Source: an uncultured Prevotella sp. (lineage in GTDB: Bacteria > Bacteroidota > Bacteroidia > Bacteroidales > Bacteroidaceae). From it: DNA of 64,000 bases. Location of the stretch: NCBI GenBank assembly GCA_945787895.1, contig CALZJQ010000001.1:1-64000 (forward strand), given 5' to 3'. A model generated the notes under the pieces. That model was not told where the DNA came from and searched no databases. It saw only the letters and a program-made list of their open reading frames with translations. A program made the translations under genes and the position numbers. Shown piece by piece: positions 18,849 to 27,889 of the stretch (positions are counted from its first letter, which is position 1; the number at the start of each line of letters is the position of its first letter).

Positions 18849-19011
18849 GCATCTACACAGAGATTTTTACTATTGTTTCGACTCGTCCCTACAATATCTT
18901 CCGGCCGTAGAGGCAATGACTAAAAGGCAAGCGAACGATGATTATGACACGAGGTCAGGAAGTAAAGAGCGAGCGTAACGTGAATGATTGCATATAAAGA
19001 ATTAAAAGATT
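18849..19011. other. ftsA-ftsZ gap
   Basis: 163 bases without a gene, terminator or member of the repeat families seen elsewhere in the window. Confidence 0.4.
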
Positions 19012-20340
19012 ATGGCAGATTTTAATAATAATATCCTCGATTTCGGTGAGGTGGAAAAAGAAAATAGCATTATCAAAGTCATTGGTGTAGGTGGCGGAGG
19101 CGGCAATGCTGTCAATCACATGTATCGTGAAGGCATACATGATGTAAGTTTTGTGCTGTGTAATACGGATGCCCAAGCCCTGAATGATTCTCCCGTTCCA
19201 GTGCATCTTCAATTGGGAAAAGAGGGACTTGGAGCAGGAAACCGTCCGGAACGAGCACGTGAAGCTGCTGAAGAGACTATTGAGGACATACGTCGTATGC
19301 TTGATGACGGCACACGTATGGCTTTCATTACTGCTGGTATGGGTGGAGGAACTGGTACCGGAGCCGCTCCTGTCATAGCGCGAGAGTCAAAGAATATGGG
19401 TATCCTGACAGTGGGTATTGTCACTATTCCTTTCCGTTTTGAGGGTGCAAGGAAGATAGATCAGGCACTTGACGGAGTAGAGGAGATGGCAAAGAACGTC
19501 GATGCGCTTCTCGTAATCAATAATGAACGTCTGCGTCGCATCTACGGAGAGCTCCCCGTACTCAAGGCTTTCGGCAAGGCTGACGATACTCTCAGCGTGG
19601 CAGCGAAGAGTATTGCGGAGATTATCACTGTGCACGGACTCATCAATCTCGACTTCAACGATGTGAAGACTGTGCTCAAAGACGGCGGCGTAGCCATCAT
19701 GAGTACAGGATTTGGCGAGGGTGACGGCAGGGTAAAGCTTGCTATTGAGGACGCTCTCAACTCACCGTTGCTCAACGATAACGATATATTCAATGCCAAG
19801 CGCATACTTCTCTCTATCTCTTTCCATAGCAATGACAAGGACTGCGAGGGACTTATGATGGACGAGATGAGCGATGTCAATGACTTTATGGATAAGTTCG
19901 GACGTGACTTTGAGATAAAATGGGGATTGGCTCTCGACCCGACACTCGGAGAGAAAGTCAAGGTTACCATCCTTGCTACAGGCTTTGGCATCAACGATAT
20001 TGATGGTATGAGCGCACATCGTCGCACTCATCAGAGTCAAGAGGAGATAGCAAAGCAGGCGGCAGAGGAGGAAGCACGCGCTAAACGCAATGAGCGTCGC
20101 GACAGATACTACGGTCCTAACGAAAAGAACCATCAGTACAAGAGCCGCCCGCAGGTGTTCCTCTTTGAGCCGGATGACCTTGATAACGAAGATGTTATCC
20201 TCGCTGTAGAGAATACTCCTACGGCAAAGCGTACTCGTCAGCAGCTTGAAGAGTTGAGTCGTCAGTCACGTGCTACAAAGGTAATACCTGAAGAAACGAT
20301 ACAGAGCGGTAACATCGCTCCTGATATTATTCATTTTTAG
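19012..20340 (+). CDS. ftsZ: Cell division tubulin FtsZ
   Basis: 442 residues, a GTPase forming the division ring. Marks: GVGGGGGNAVNHM near 25-37, the tubulin signature GGGTGTGAAPV near 105-115, and the T7 loop NLDFNDVKTV near 207. After residue ~335 comes a charged linker (RRTHQSQEEIAKQAAEEEARAK is its start). The last residues read VIPEETIQSGNIAPDIIHF; I see no obvious PxFLR-type conserved tail. The stop codon borders directly on a word-repeat hairpin. Confidence 0.96.
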   Translation: MADFNNNILDFGEVEKENSIIKVIGVGGGGGNAVNHMYREGIHDVSFVLCNTDAQALNDSPVPVHLQLGKEGLGAGNRPERAREAAEETIEDIRRMLDDGTRMAFITAGMGGGTGTGAAPVIARESKNMGILTVGIVTIPFRFEGARKIDQALDGVEEMAKNVDALLVINNERLRRIYGELPVLKAFGKADDTLSVAAKSIAEIITVHGLINLDFNDVKTVLKDGGVAIMSTGFGEGDGRVKLAIEDALNSPLLNDNDIFNAKRILLSISFHSNDKDCEGLMMDEMSDVNDFMDKFGRDFEIKWGLALDPTLGEKVKVTILATGFGINDIDGMSAHRRTHQSQEEIAKQAAEEEARAKRNERRDRYYGPNEKNHQYKSRPQVFLFEPDDLDNEDVILAVENTPTAKRTRQQLEELSRQSRATKVIPEETIQSGNIAPDIIHF

Positions 20341-20508
20341 GGTTGTTTGGTTGTTTGGTCGTTTAGTTGTTTAGTTGTTTAGTTGTTTAGTTGTTTGGTT
20401 GGCTGTGCCGCAATTGAGTCGAATACTATCAACCAGACCACCAGACAACAAAACCACCAAACAACTAAACCACTAAACAACAAAACAACCAAACCACAAA
20501 ACCACAAG
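20341..20508. repeat. Word-repeat hairpin, family A, copy 1
   Basis: Fills the ftsZ-yqeY gap. Left arm 20341-20400 consists of GTTTGG/GTTTAG/GTTG words; core 20401-20434 contains GAGTCGAATACTATCAAC; right arm to 20508 is the complementary AC-rich set (CAACTAAAC, AACCAAAC). The transcript could form one long hairpin with the core as loop. Related elements occur at 23052, 25872, 37788 and, in degenerate form, 60604. Confidence 0.85.
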
Positions 20509-20511
20509 AAA

Positions 20512-20958
20512 ATGTTATTCGATCAAATAAGCAACGACATCAAGGAAGCAATGAAGGCACGCGACAAAGTGCGCCTCGAAGCATTGCGTAATATTAAGAA
20601 AGTATTCATAGAAGCAAAGACAGCCCCTGGTGCAGGTGACTCTCTTGATGATGCACAGGCACTCAAGATACTCCAGAAACTGGCAAAACAGGGACATGAT
20701 TCCGCTGACCTCTATACATCTCAGAATCGTTCCGACCTTGCAGAGGCAGAGTTGGCACAGGTTGCAGTCATTGAGTCATACCTCCCAAAGCAGATGACAG
20801 AGGAGGAGATAGAAGCCGCAGTGCGTGACATTATCGCCCAAACTGGAGCCCAAAGCATGAAGGAAATGGGAAAGGTCATGGGAGTGGCAAGCAAACAACT
20901 TGCCGGAAAGGCTGACGGAAAGAAGATTTCTGAGGTCGTAAAGCGTCTCCTTGCGTAG
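20512..20958 (+). CDS. YqeY/GatB-like protein
   Basis: 148 residues from MLFDQISNDIKEAMKARDK; an open frame to 20383 only translates the word-repeat hairpin and is rejected. It is a standalone GatB/YqeY tRNA-amidotransferase-like helical domain, with LEALRNIKKVFIEAK near residue 22, YLPKQMTEEEIE near 90 and a C-terminal GKVMGVASKQLAGKADGKKISE. The exact role of such proteins is not known; some assist tRNA-dependent amidation. The last bases of the gene belong to a 22-bp direct repeat copied 33 bp downstream. Confidence 0.88.
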   Translation: MLFDQISNDIKEAMKARDKVRLEALRNIKKVFIEAKTAPGAGDSLDDAQALKILQKLAKQGHDSADLYTSQNRSDLAEAELAQVAVIESYLPKQMTEEEIEAAVRDIIAQTGAQSMKEMGKVMGVASKQLAGKADGKKISEVVKRLLA

Positions 20959-21001
20959 TAAGACAGGCATGAAATCTTCCTCCTTGCGTAGTAAGACAGG
21001 C
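20947..21001 (+). repeat. 22-bp direct repeat across the yqeY stop
   Basis: An identical 22-bp segment (beginning CTCCTTGCGTAG) occurs at 20947-20968, including the stop codon of the YqeY-like gene, and again at 20980-21001. It is a small tandem-type duplication between this gene and dgt. Confidence 0.75.
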
Positions 21002-21058
21002 GCAATATAAGTCGCAGAGCGACCCTTTTGACAATAATTTATCTCATTCTTGGATTGC

Positions 21059-22396
21059 ATGAACTGGCAACAACTGATATCAAGCAAGCGACTCGGACAG
21101 GAATATCGGCATACGGAGCGACATGATGACCGCTCGGAGTTTAAGCGAGATTATGACCGTCTTATCTTCTCTGCCCCTTTCCGTCGCCTTCAAAACAAGA
21201 CACAGGTATTCCCTTTGCCGGGCAGTATCTTTGTTCACAACCGCCTTACGCATAGTCTTGAGGTGGCAAGTGTAGGTATGTCGCTTGGCAATGATGTGGC
21301 TCGTGACGTGATACGTCGCCATCCTGAACTTGCCGGCACATTGATGGAAGAGATTGGCACGGTGGTAGCAACAGCTTGTTTGGCTCACGATATGGGCAAT
21401 CCTCCTTTCGGACATTCAGGAGAGAAAGCACTCCAGGCGTTCTTTACGGAGGGAAAGGGTGCTCGTCTCCGTCAGTTGTTGGACAAGGAATTCTGGGACG
21501 ACATTACTCATTTTGAGGGCAATGCCAATGCTTTCCGTCTTCTTACCCATCGCTTTTGCGGCAGAAGGAAGGGAGGCTTTGTCATGACCTACACAATGCT
21601 TGCATCCATAGTGAAATATCCTTTCGCTTCGGCTTACGCTGGGGAACATGGCAAGTTCGGCTTCTTTACATCAGAATCAGAATTGTTCTATCGCGTGGCA
21701 GAAGAGTTGGGAATGAAGTGTCTCAGTGCAAATGGTGAGCCATTGCGTTATGCGCGTCATCCTCTCGTCTATCTTGTCGAGGCTGCCGATGACATATGTT
21801 ATGAGATAATGGACATCGAGGATGCGCACAAGCTCAGGATATTGTCCTTTGAGGAGACGAAGGAACTGCTCCTCGGCTTCTTCGATGACGATGTAAGGGA
21901 AAGCATTCTCCACCGTATCACGGACGAGGAGTTGCTGGATGAGAATGAGCAGGTGGTGTATATGCGTGCCAGTGTCATCGGAAAACTGGAGAATGTGTGT
22001 GTCGAAGCCTTTCTGAATCATGAACAGGAGATACTTGACGGCACTTTCGAAGGGTGTCTTATCGACCATATTCCAGAGCGTGAACGGCAGGCATACCATC
22101 GTTGTACAGAGACTGCCTTTGCCAAGATATATTGCAGCAAGCCTGTTCTTGACATAGAGTTGGCGGGTTATCACATTATCAACACGCTTATGGAGCAGAT
22201 GACAGATGCAGCAGAGCATCCTGACCGCTTTTATTCCAAGCAGTTGTTGCGAAGGGTAAGCAGTCAGTATGACATACATTCTGCTGACCTTCAGACGCGT
22301 ATCATGGCGGTAATAGACTTTGTAAGCGGTATGACTGATGTCTTCGCACTTGACTTCTACCAGAAGCTCAACGGCACCAGCCTGCCTATTGTATAG
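21059..22396 (+). CDS. dgt: dGTP triphosphohydrolase-like HD protein
   Basis: 445 residues from MNWQQLISSKRLGQEY; an in-frame TTG three codons earlier is less likely. This is a deoxyguanosinetriphosphate triphosphohydrolase-type HD-domain enzyme, which would cleave dNTPs to nucleoside and triphosphate. Seen: FRRLQNKTQVFPL near 46, RLTHSLEVA near 66 (first metal His), and the HD motif in CLAHDMGNPPFGHSGE near 113-128. It is followed by dut, so dNTP-pool control genes sit together. Confidence 0.9.
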   Translation: MNWQQLISSKRLGQEYRHTERHDDRSEFKRDYDRLIFSAPFRRLQNKTQVFPLPGSIFVHNRLTHSLEVASVGMSLGNDVARDVIRRHPELAGTLMEEIGTVVATACLAHDMGNPPFGHSGEKALQAFFTEGKGARLRQLLDKEFWDDITHFEGNANAFRLLTHRFCGRRKGGFVMTYTMLASIVKYPFASAYAGEHGKFGFFTSESELFYRVAEELGMKCLSANGEPLRYARHPLVYLVEAADDICYEIMDIEDAHKLRILSFEETKELLLGFFDDDVRESILHRITDEELLDENEQVVYMRASVIGKLENVCVEAFLNHEQEILDGTFEGCLIDHIPERERQAYHRCTETAFAKIYCSKPVLDIELAGYHIINTLMEQMTDAAEHPDRFYSKQLLRRVSSQYDIHSADLQTRIMAVIDFVSGMTDVFALDFYQKLNGTSLPIV

Positions 22397-22471
22397 GGAA
22401 TCAGGCATCAAGGTCATCCTGTTGGAAAATAGATTATTCATCTTTCGCTTGTTATTGACTTGCTCAGTTTC

Positions 22472-22574
22472 ATACGGTTATGCGGTTTTAAGGTTATACG
22501 GTTATGCGGATTATAGCGTAACCTCCGTAAAAGCGAAGCGACCGTACAACCATATAACCTTAAAACCGAAGAAG
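22472..22574. repeat. Word-repeat hairpin, family C, copy 1
   Basis: Lies between dgt and dut. The left arm has GGTTATGCGG, GGTTTTAAGG and GGTTATACGG words; the centre includes CTCCGTAAAA; the right arm has the complement (ACCGTACAACC, ATATAACC, TTAAAACCG). A second member is at 39416-39533. Confidence 0.75.
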
Positions 22575-22609
22575 TTGAGCCTGCGAAACTTCATTAGATA
22601 ATATAGAAT

Positions 22610-23047
22610 ATGTTGAAAGTAAAAGTAATAAATAAAGGTTCACAACCTCTTCCGGAGTATGCCACGCCGCAGAGTGCAGGCATGGATCTCCGTGCGAATA
22701 TCTCTGAGTCTGTCACTCTCAATCCTCTTGAGCGCAGGCTGATACCTACAGGATTGCACATTGCTCTGCCCATAGGTTATGAGGCGCAGATACGTCCTCG
22801 TAGCGGTCTTGCCTTGAAACATGGCATTACAGTGCTCAATTCTCCTGGTACTATAGATGCGGATTACCGCGGAGAATTGATGACATTGCTCATCAATCTC
22901 TCGCAAGAGCCTTTTGTCATCAATCCTGGTGAGCGTATAGCACAGATGGTTGTGGCACGCCACGAGCAGGTAGATTTCGTCCTTGTCGATGAACTTGACG
23001 ACACGGAGCGTGGCGCTGGCGGTTATGGACATACAGGGAGGAAGTGA
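22610..23047 (+). CDS. dut: dUTP diphosphatase (trimeric dUTPase)
   Basis: 145 residues. It hydrolyses dUTP to dUMP, keeping uracil out of DNA. The five family motifs are present in order: [38 protein letters not shown] and [10 protein letters not shown] (the C-terminal arm closing over the active site of the neighbouring subunit). Normal length. Confidence 0.95.
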   Translation: MLKVKVINKGSQPLPEYATPQSAGMDLRANISESVTLNPLERRLIPTGLHIALPIGYEAQIRPRSGLALKHGITVLNSPGTIDADYRGELMTLLINLSQEPFVINPGERIAQMVVARHEQVDFVLVDELDDTERGAGGYGHTGRK

Positions 23048-23051
23048 ATGC

Positions 23052-23226
23052 TTGTTGTTTAGATGTTTAGTTGTTTGGTTGTTTGGTTGTTTAGTTGTTT
23101 AGTTGTTTAGTTGGATGTGTCGCAAATGAGTCGAATGCTATCAACAAAACAACCAAACAATAAAACAACCAAACAACCAAACAACAAAACAACTAAACAA
23201 CAAAACAACCAAACAACAAAACCACA
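23052..23226. repeat. Word-repeat hairpin, family A, copy 2
   Basis: Fills the gap from the dut stop to the TPR-gene ATG at 23228. Left arm 23052-23112 (GTTTAG/GTTTGG words), core 23113-23145 (GAGTCGAATGCTATCAAC), right arm of AACCAAACAA-type words. The right arm is open in frame with the TPR gene and mimics a longer N-terminus rich in Asn, Lys, Thr and Gln. Confidence 0.85.
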
Positions 23227-23227
23227 C

Positions 23228-25009
23228 ATGCGCATAATATCCATCATATTCCTCATGTTCTTCGCCGTTCCCTCTTTCTCACAGCAGAAAGAGCAGGGTA
23301 AAGGGGCGGAGATAACTACGCAGAAGCAAGGCCTTTCTGTGGAGGAGATGCTCAAGTACCGTTACTATTACTTGGAATATGCCCGACATGAGGAGGCGAG
23401 GGAATATGCAGAAGCCTATGAGTTGTTGCGTCATTGCCTGCAGGTAAATCCCCAGGCTGCCGAGGCGCATTTCTCTATCTCTGCTTATGAAACTATATTA
23501 GGACATGACTCTGTAGCGATAAGTCATTTGGAGACTGCAGTCAGTCTTGAACCATGGAATGATGATTTTCTGGAGGGATTGGCAGAACAGTATTTCTATA
23601 TTGCTACAAAGGAAAATAATAAGAGAGATGAGAAATATCTGAAACTATCGGCAGAGGTATATGAGACTCTCTCGACTACATATCCCGACCGTACAGAATA
23701 TCTTCAGGCTCTTGTTCAGATATATGGTAATACCCGTGACTATGCCAAGATGCTGGATGTCCTCAATCGCATAGAGATACAGGAGGGACAGAACGAAGAT
23801 CTGACTCTGACAAAGATGCAGGTCTATTCAGCCATGGGTGATGAGCAGGGAGCATACGATGAGTTGCAACGCCTCATGAAGAATAATCCCAATGACCTCA
23901 ATTACAGGGTGATGACAGGCAACTGGCTTCTCAGCGTAGGACGTAAGGACGAGGCTTATAAAGAGTATGTAGCCGTATTGGAGGAAGAACCAGAGAATGC
24001 TCTGGCTCAGATGTCGCTGATGGATTATTATCGCAGTATTGGCAAGACAGACGACGCTGACAGTCTCATGTATGCTATTCTTGAAAATCCAAGAACAGAA
24101 GCCGATACCCGTATCACACTGATGCGACAGGTGGTGCAGGACAGCGAACTGACAGGAGGAGATAGTTTGCGCGTGCTCAATATCTTCAACCGTGTGCTCT
24201 CTCTTCCGCAGCGCACGTCGGAGATGGCAGAGATGAAAGTGGCATATCTTGCGGAGAAAAAGATGTCGGAGGACAGTATAAAGGTTGCTCTCCGTCAGGT
24301 GTTGGAGATTACTCCAGAGAATACTCAGGCACGTCTCACGCTTATTGATATGCTATGGCGTGACTCTGTCAGTGAAGAGGTGATAAAGGAATGCGAGGAA
24401 GCCATAGCCTATAACCCGGAGGAAGCGGCTTTGTATTATTATCTCGGCTTGGCACACTACTTCGTGGAGGATAACAATGGCGCATTAGAGGCTTTCCGTC
24501 GAGGTACGGAGCATTTTGATGAAGAGACACCGATAGTCATAAAGTCCAACACATATATGCTGATGGGCGACTTGCTCCATGGCATGAACCGCCCAAAGGA
24601 GGCATACGAGGCCTATGACAGTTGCCTTGTATTCAGTCCTGACAAGGTGGAGTGTCTCAACAACTATGCCTACTACCTCTCTGAGGAGGGTATTGATCTA
24701 AAGAAGGCTGAGCAGATGAGTCTAAAGACTATCAAGGCTGAGCCGGAAAATTATACATATCTCGACACTTACGCATGGATACTCTACAAGCAGCAGCGGT
24801 ATGAGGAGGCACGTATCTACATCGATCAGGCGGTGAGAGCTGATATGGACAGTATCTCTGCCGTGTTCTATGACCATGCAGGCGATATATATATAAAGTT
24901 GGGGCTTAGAGATGAAGCAACGGAGTTTTGGCAAAAGGCTCTCGACGACGATATAGAGAATGCTGCCGAAATAAGAAAGAAGATAACAAAAGCGAGGAAA
25001 AAGAAATGA
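23228..25009 (+). CDS. Exported tetratricopeptide-repeat protein
   Basis: 593 residues from MRIISIIFLMFFAVPSFSQQ, a clear signal peptide; the longer frame starting at 23111 translates repeat DNA and would bury it. Helical TPR pairs run through most of the protein (for example YAEAYELLRHCLQVNPQAAEAH near 60, and ALYYYLGLAHYFVEDNNGALEAFRRG near 405). It is probably periplasmic, or outer-membrane associated, with a scaffold role. The stop overlaps the next gene by 4 bp, so it is coupled to the DUF4292 lipoprotein and may act with it. Specific function unknown. Confidence 0.85.
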   Translation: MRIISIIFLMFFAVPSFSQQKEQGKGAEITTQKQGLSVEEMLKYRYYYLEYARHEEAREYAEAYELLRHCLQVNPQAAEAHFSISAYETILGHDSVAISHLETAVSLEPWNDDFLEGLAEQYFYIATKENNKRDEKYLKLSAEVYETLSTTYPDRTEYLQALVQIYGNTRDYAKMLDVLNRIEIQEGQNEDLTLTKMQVYSAMGDEQGAYDELQRLMKNNPNDLNYRVMTGNWLLSVGRKDEAYKEYVAVLEEEPENALAQMSLMDYYRSIGKTDDADSLMYAILENPRTEADTRITLMRQVVQDSELTGGDSLRVLNIFNRVLSLPQRTSEMAEMKVAYLAEKKMSEDSIKVALRQVLEITPENTQARLTLIDMLWRDSVSEEVIKECEEAIAYNPEEAALYYYLGLAHYFVEDNNGALEAFRRGTEHFDEETPIVIKSNTYMLMGDLLHGMNRPKEAYEAYDSCLVFSPDKVECLNNYAYYLSEEGIDLKKAEQMSLKTIKAEPENYTYLDTYAWILYKQQRYEEARIYIDQAVRADMDSISAVFYDHAGDIYIKLGLRDEATEFWQKALDDDIENAAEIRKKITKARKKK

Positions 25010-25872
25010 AGAAATACCTTTATATATTTGTAATAGTCACATTAATGGCATCATGTGCCACTCAGAAGAGGGTGGGGGATGCTGGAGACACACCGTCGGC
25101 ACTTGTCGATAACAATCTTGCAGTGCAGAAGATAAACTATCTCCGCAAGGTGATGGATAATGCTGTATATAGTCAGAACATAGTGTCGAAGATAGACTTT
25201 ACCCTCAATGCCATGGGGAAAAAGACTTCTGTAGATGGCAAACTGCAGATGAGGAAAAATGAAGTAGTGCGTATCACGCTCTCGCCCCTTGGCATTATGG
25301 AGGTGGGCAGACTGGAGTTTACCCCTGACGGAGTGCTCCTCGTGGATCGTATTAATAAGGAGTACGTACAAGCCTCCTATTCCGACCTTGATTTCCTGCG
25401 TGACAACGGTCTCGATTTCTATTCACTGCAGGCTTTGTTCTGGAATCAGTTGTTCCTTCCTGACGTGCAAAGGGTAAGCGATGCGGCGCTCCGTAATTTC
25501 GATGTGGATATGCTGACACAGAACTATCGCACTGTCACGATGAAGTCAAAAGATTTGCATTTCACGTGGACTACCGACCCAAAGGATGCGCATATCACAT
25601 CAGCAAAAGTGGAATATGCTAAAGGAACGTCACGTTCCTCAGTGGCAAGTTGGGAGTACAGTAACTTTACTGCCGTAGGCAAGAAATCGTTTCCTGCCCA
25701 ACAGGTTCTCTCATTCTCTACCGAAGCCATGCGGCAAGAAGCTTCTTTGTCGATGACTATCAAGATGAAGAAGATGACTACAGATAGCGACTGGGAATCA
25801 AGGACCACGGTATCAGGCAAGTACACTAAGGTGAATGCAGATGATGTGCTTCGCAAGTTGATGGGAATGTAG
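25006..25872 (+). CDS. DUF4292 lipoprotein
   Basis: 288 residues from MKKYLYIFVIVTLMASCATQ, where LMASC is a lipobox (lipid on Cys17). The body resembles DUF4292, a Bacteroidetes family with a LolB/LolA-like fold expected (repeated amphipathic strands such as VVRITLSPLGIMEVGRLEF). It follows the TPR gene with a 4-bp overlap and precedes an EnvC-like gene, a common Bacteroidetes order. A role in envelope lipid or lipoprotein handling is plausible but unproved. Confidence 0.82.
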   Translation: MKKYLYIFVIVTLMASCATQKRVGDAGDTPSALVDNNLAVQKINYLRKVMDNAVYSQNIVSKIDFTLNAMGKKTSVDGKLQMRKNEVVRITLSPLGIMEVGRLEFTPDGVLLVDRINKEYVQASYSDLDFLRDNGLDFYSLQALFWNQLFLPDVQRVSDAALRNFDVDMLTQNYRTVTMKSKDLHFTWTTDPKDAHITSAKVEYAKGTSRSSVASWEYSNFTAVGKKSFPAQQVLSFSTEAMRQEASLSMTIKMKKMTTDSDWESRTTVSGKYTKVNADDVLRKLMGM

Positions 25873-26050
25873 TTGTTTTGTTGTTTAGTTGTTTTGTTGT
25901 TTAGTTGGCTGTGCCGCAATTGAGTCGAATACTGTAAACTAAATCACTAAACAACAGAACAACATAACAACCAAACAACAAAACAACCAGACAACAAAAA
26001 CAACAGAACAACCAAACAACAAAACAACCAGACAACAAAACAACAAAAAA
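25872..26050. repeat. Word-repeat hairpin, family A, copy 3
   Basis: Begins at the last base of the DUF4292 stop codon (TAGTTGTTTTG) and ends just before the next ATG. Core 25907-25940 has GAGTCGAATACTGTAAAC. The right arm is longer than the left, with many AACAACCAGAC and AACAACAGAAC words. Confidence 0.82.
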
Positions 26051-26055
26051 AATAA

Positions 26056-27705
26056 ATGTCTCGCTTACTCATCATAATACTCTGTTTCGTCATGTTCCTG
26101 ACTCCGACATTAGCCCAAACGAAGTCGAAGACAGCGACAAAGAAGCCTACGTCTTCACGTACAGTCGCGCAGAAAAGCAGGACTTCGGGCAGTACGAAAC
26201 AAAGTACAAAGACAAAAACAAAAACAAAGACAAAAACAAAAACCGCAAAGGCACAAAACAGCAAAACAACCAAACCACAAAACAACAAAATCTCCGGTCT
26301 CCGCAGTGAGCAGGAGAAGATAAAGCGTAATATCCGCAAGCAGGAACAGGCATTGCGTGCCAACAAAGCACAGGTGAAGGAAAAACTGAAGAACCTGATG
26401 ATTATCAACGGGGAGATGGATCGCCGCCGTCAGAGCATCGACTCCATCAACCATGACATCAATCGCATCGACAACAATATCTCTTTGCTGCAGTCACAGT
26501 TGGACGAACTGCAGAGCCAACTTGATGGTCGTAAACAGGAGTACATGAAATCTCTGAGGTATATGGCAAAGCGGCGTGGTATTCATAACGAACTGATGTT
26601 TATCTTTTCTGGCAAGGATTTCAAACAGATATATCGTCGTATGCGTTTCATGCGTCAATATGCAGCCTATCAGCGTACGCAGGGCAAGGCATTGCAGATG
26701 CAACAACAGAAAGTGACTGATAAGCGTGAACAACTGCAACAGACGCGCGGCGAGAAATCTACACTCCTCCGCAAGGGACAGAAAGAGCATGCCGCCCTTG
26801 AGGGACAGAAAGTGGAGCAGCAAAAGGTGGTCTCCTCTCTGCAGAAACAGCAGAAAACCATCCAAAGCGTCATCGACGAACAGCGCAAGAAAGACGCTGC
26901 CATCAACGCACAGATTGACCGTCTCGTGGCGGAAGAAGTGGAGCGTGCACGTCAGGCTGCCATAGCAGAAGCCAAACGCAAGGCAGAGCAGGCTGCGGAA
27001 GCGAAGCGCAAGGCAGAACTGCTGGCAAAGAAAAAGGCCATTGCCGAGGCTGCCGCACGTGAGAATGCCCGTCGCGTGGCGGAAGCAAAGGAGGCGGAAC
27101 GCCGTGCCAAGGCGGTTGCCAAGGCTTCAGTCAACAAGGATGCAGAGGAGCGTGCCCGTGCCGAACAAGTAGCGCGTGAGGCAGAGTCGGCACGTATAGC
27201 GATGGAGAAAAAGGCACGCATGGATGAAGAACGGGCAGCCAAGGAGGTGGAGTCAGCAAAGAAAGCCTCCGAGGAAGTGGCACGGCTGAGTAGTGCCGAC
27301 CGCCTTATCAGTGGTGGCTTTGAGGCTAACAAGGGGCGTCTGCCCTCTCCATTGGCGGGCGGACGCATAGTAAGCCATTTCGGACAGCACGGAGTAGATG
27401 GACTCCCCGGCGTGGTCCTCGACAACAAAGGCATCAATATCCTTGGGCAACCAGGCAGTGTGGCACGCAGCATCTACGACGGAGTAGTCAGTGCGGTGTT
27501 CAATGCAGGAGGCATGATGGGCGTCCTCGTGCGCCACGGAGCTTATATCTCAGTCTATTGCAACCTCAGAAGCGTCAGCGTCTCACGAGGACAGAAGGTC
27601 TCCGCACGCCAGGCTCTCGGCACTGTCGGTAGAGACAACATCCTGCAGTTCCAGCTTCGGCGCGAGCGTGACAAACTCAATCCTGAAAAGTGGATAGGGA
27701 GGTAG
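26056..27705 (+). CDS. EnvC-like murein hydrolase activator (degenerate LytM)
   Basis: 549 residues. Signal peptide (about 1-21), a Lys/Thr-rich low-complexity linker (about 22-78), coiled coils (about 80-260), a long Ala/Glu/Lys helix (about 270-410) and a C-terminal LytM/M23 domain (from GGRIVSHFGQHG to the end). The zinc-binding HxH of active enzymes is not seen: the segments read HGAYISVYCNL and ILQFQLRRE. That argues for an amidase activator like EnvC rather than a peptidase. Part of the linker, AQNSKTTKPQNNK, is encoded by the same AC-rich words as the hairpin upstream. Confidence 0.85.
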   Translation: MSRLLIIILCFVMFLTPTLAQTKSKTATKKPTSSRTVAQKSRTSGSTKQSTKTKTKTKTKTKTAKAQNSKTTKPQNNKISGLRSEQEKIKRNIRKQEQALRANKAQVKEKLKNLMIINGEMDRRRQSIDSINHDINRIDNNISLLQSQLDELQSQLDGRKQEYMKSLRYMAKRRGIHNELMFIFSGKDFKQIYRRMRFMRQYAAYQRTQGKALQMQQQKVTDKREQLQQTRGEKSTLLRKGQKEHAALEGQKVEQQKVVSSLQKQQKTIQSVIDEQRKKDAAINAQIDRLVAEEVERARQAAIAEAKRKAEQAAEAKRKAELLAKKKAIAEAAARENARRVAEAKEAERRAKAVAKASVNKDAEERARAEQVAREAESARIAMEKKARMDEERAAKEVESAKKASEEVARLSSADRLISGGFEANKGRLPSPLAGGRIVSHFGQHGVDGLPGVVLDNKGINILGQPGSVARSIYDGVVSAVFNAGGMMGVLVRHGAYISVYCNLRSVSVSRGQKVSARQALGTVGRDNILQFQLRRERDKLNPEKWIGR

Positions 27706-27710
27706 GATGA

Positions 27711-27882
27711 TGGTTGTAGTACTTGGATGTGGGTTTTGGGTTGTTGGTTTTTGGTTAGGTTACCTTTTCCTCTTGAGAAATCTCCATTGGCAACGCATTA
27801 CAAACCAACAACCAAAAACCCACAACCCACAACCAGGTACTACACCCCACAACCAAAAACCTAAAACCAAAAACCAAAAATA
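27711..27882. repeat. Word-repeat hairpin, family B, copy 1 (inverted core)
   Basis: Fills the envC-trpB gap. Left arm of GGTTTTTGG/GGGTTTTGGG words, core about 27758-27802, right arm of CCAAAAACC/CCACAACC words. The core, including CTCCATTGG and GCATTAC, matches the reverse complement of the cores at 40830-41040 and 42725-42850, so the element lies in the opposite orientation here. TACCTTTT at the left edge of the core would be a -7 box pointing towards trpB. Confidence 0.8.
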
Positions 27883-27889
27883 TAAAATC

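Noticed and set aside
20383..20511. Upstream start of the YqeY-like protein
   Set aside because: The extension is repeat-derived sequence rich in Thr, Gln and Asn without family similarity.
23111..23227. N-terminal extension of the TPR protein with repeated NNKTTKQ peptides
   Set aside because: It translates the right arm of a word-repeat hairpin and would place the signal peptide inside the protein; the start at 23228 fits export.
26200..26260. EnvC-like linker as a second signal or membrane segment
   Set aside because: It is purely polar Lys/Thr/Gln low complexity; the true signal peptide is at the N-terminus.
27707..27889. Hydrophobic N-terminal extension of TrpB
   Set aside because: It reads the family B hairpin (GGTTTTGGG words give Gly/Phe/Trp/Val); cytoplasmic TrpB2 starts at 27890.
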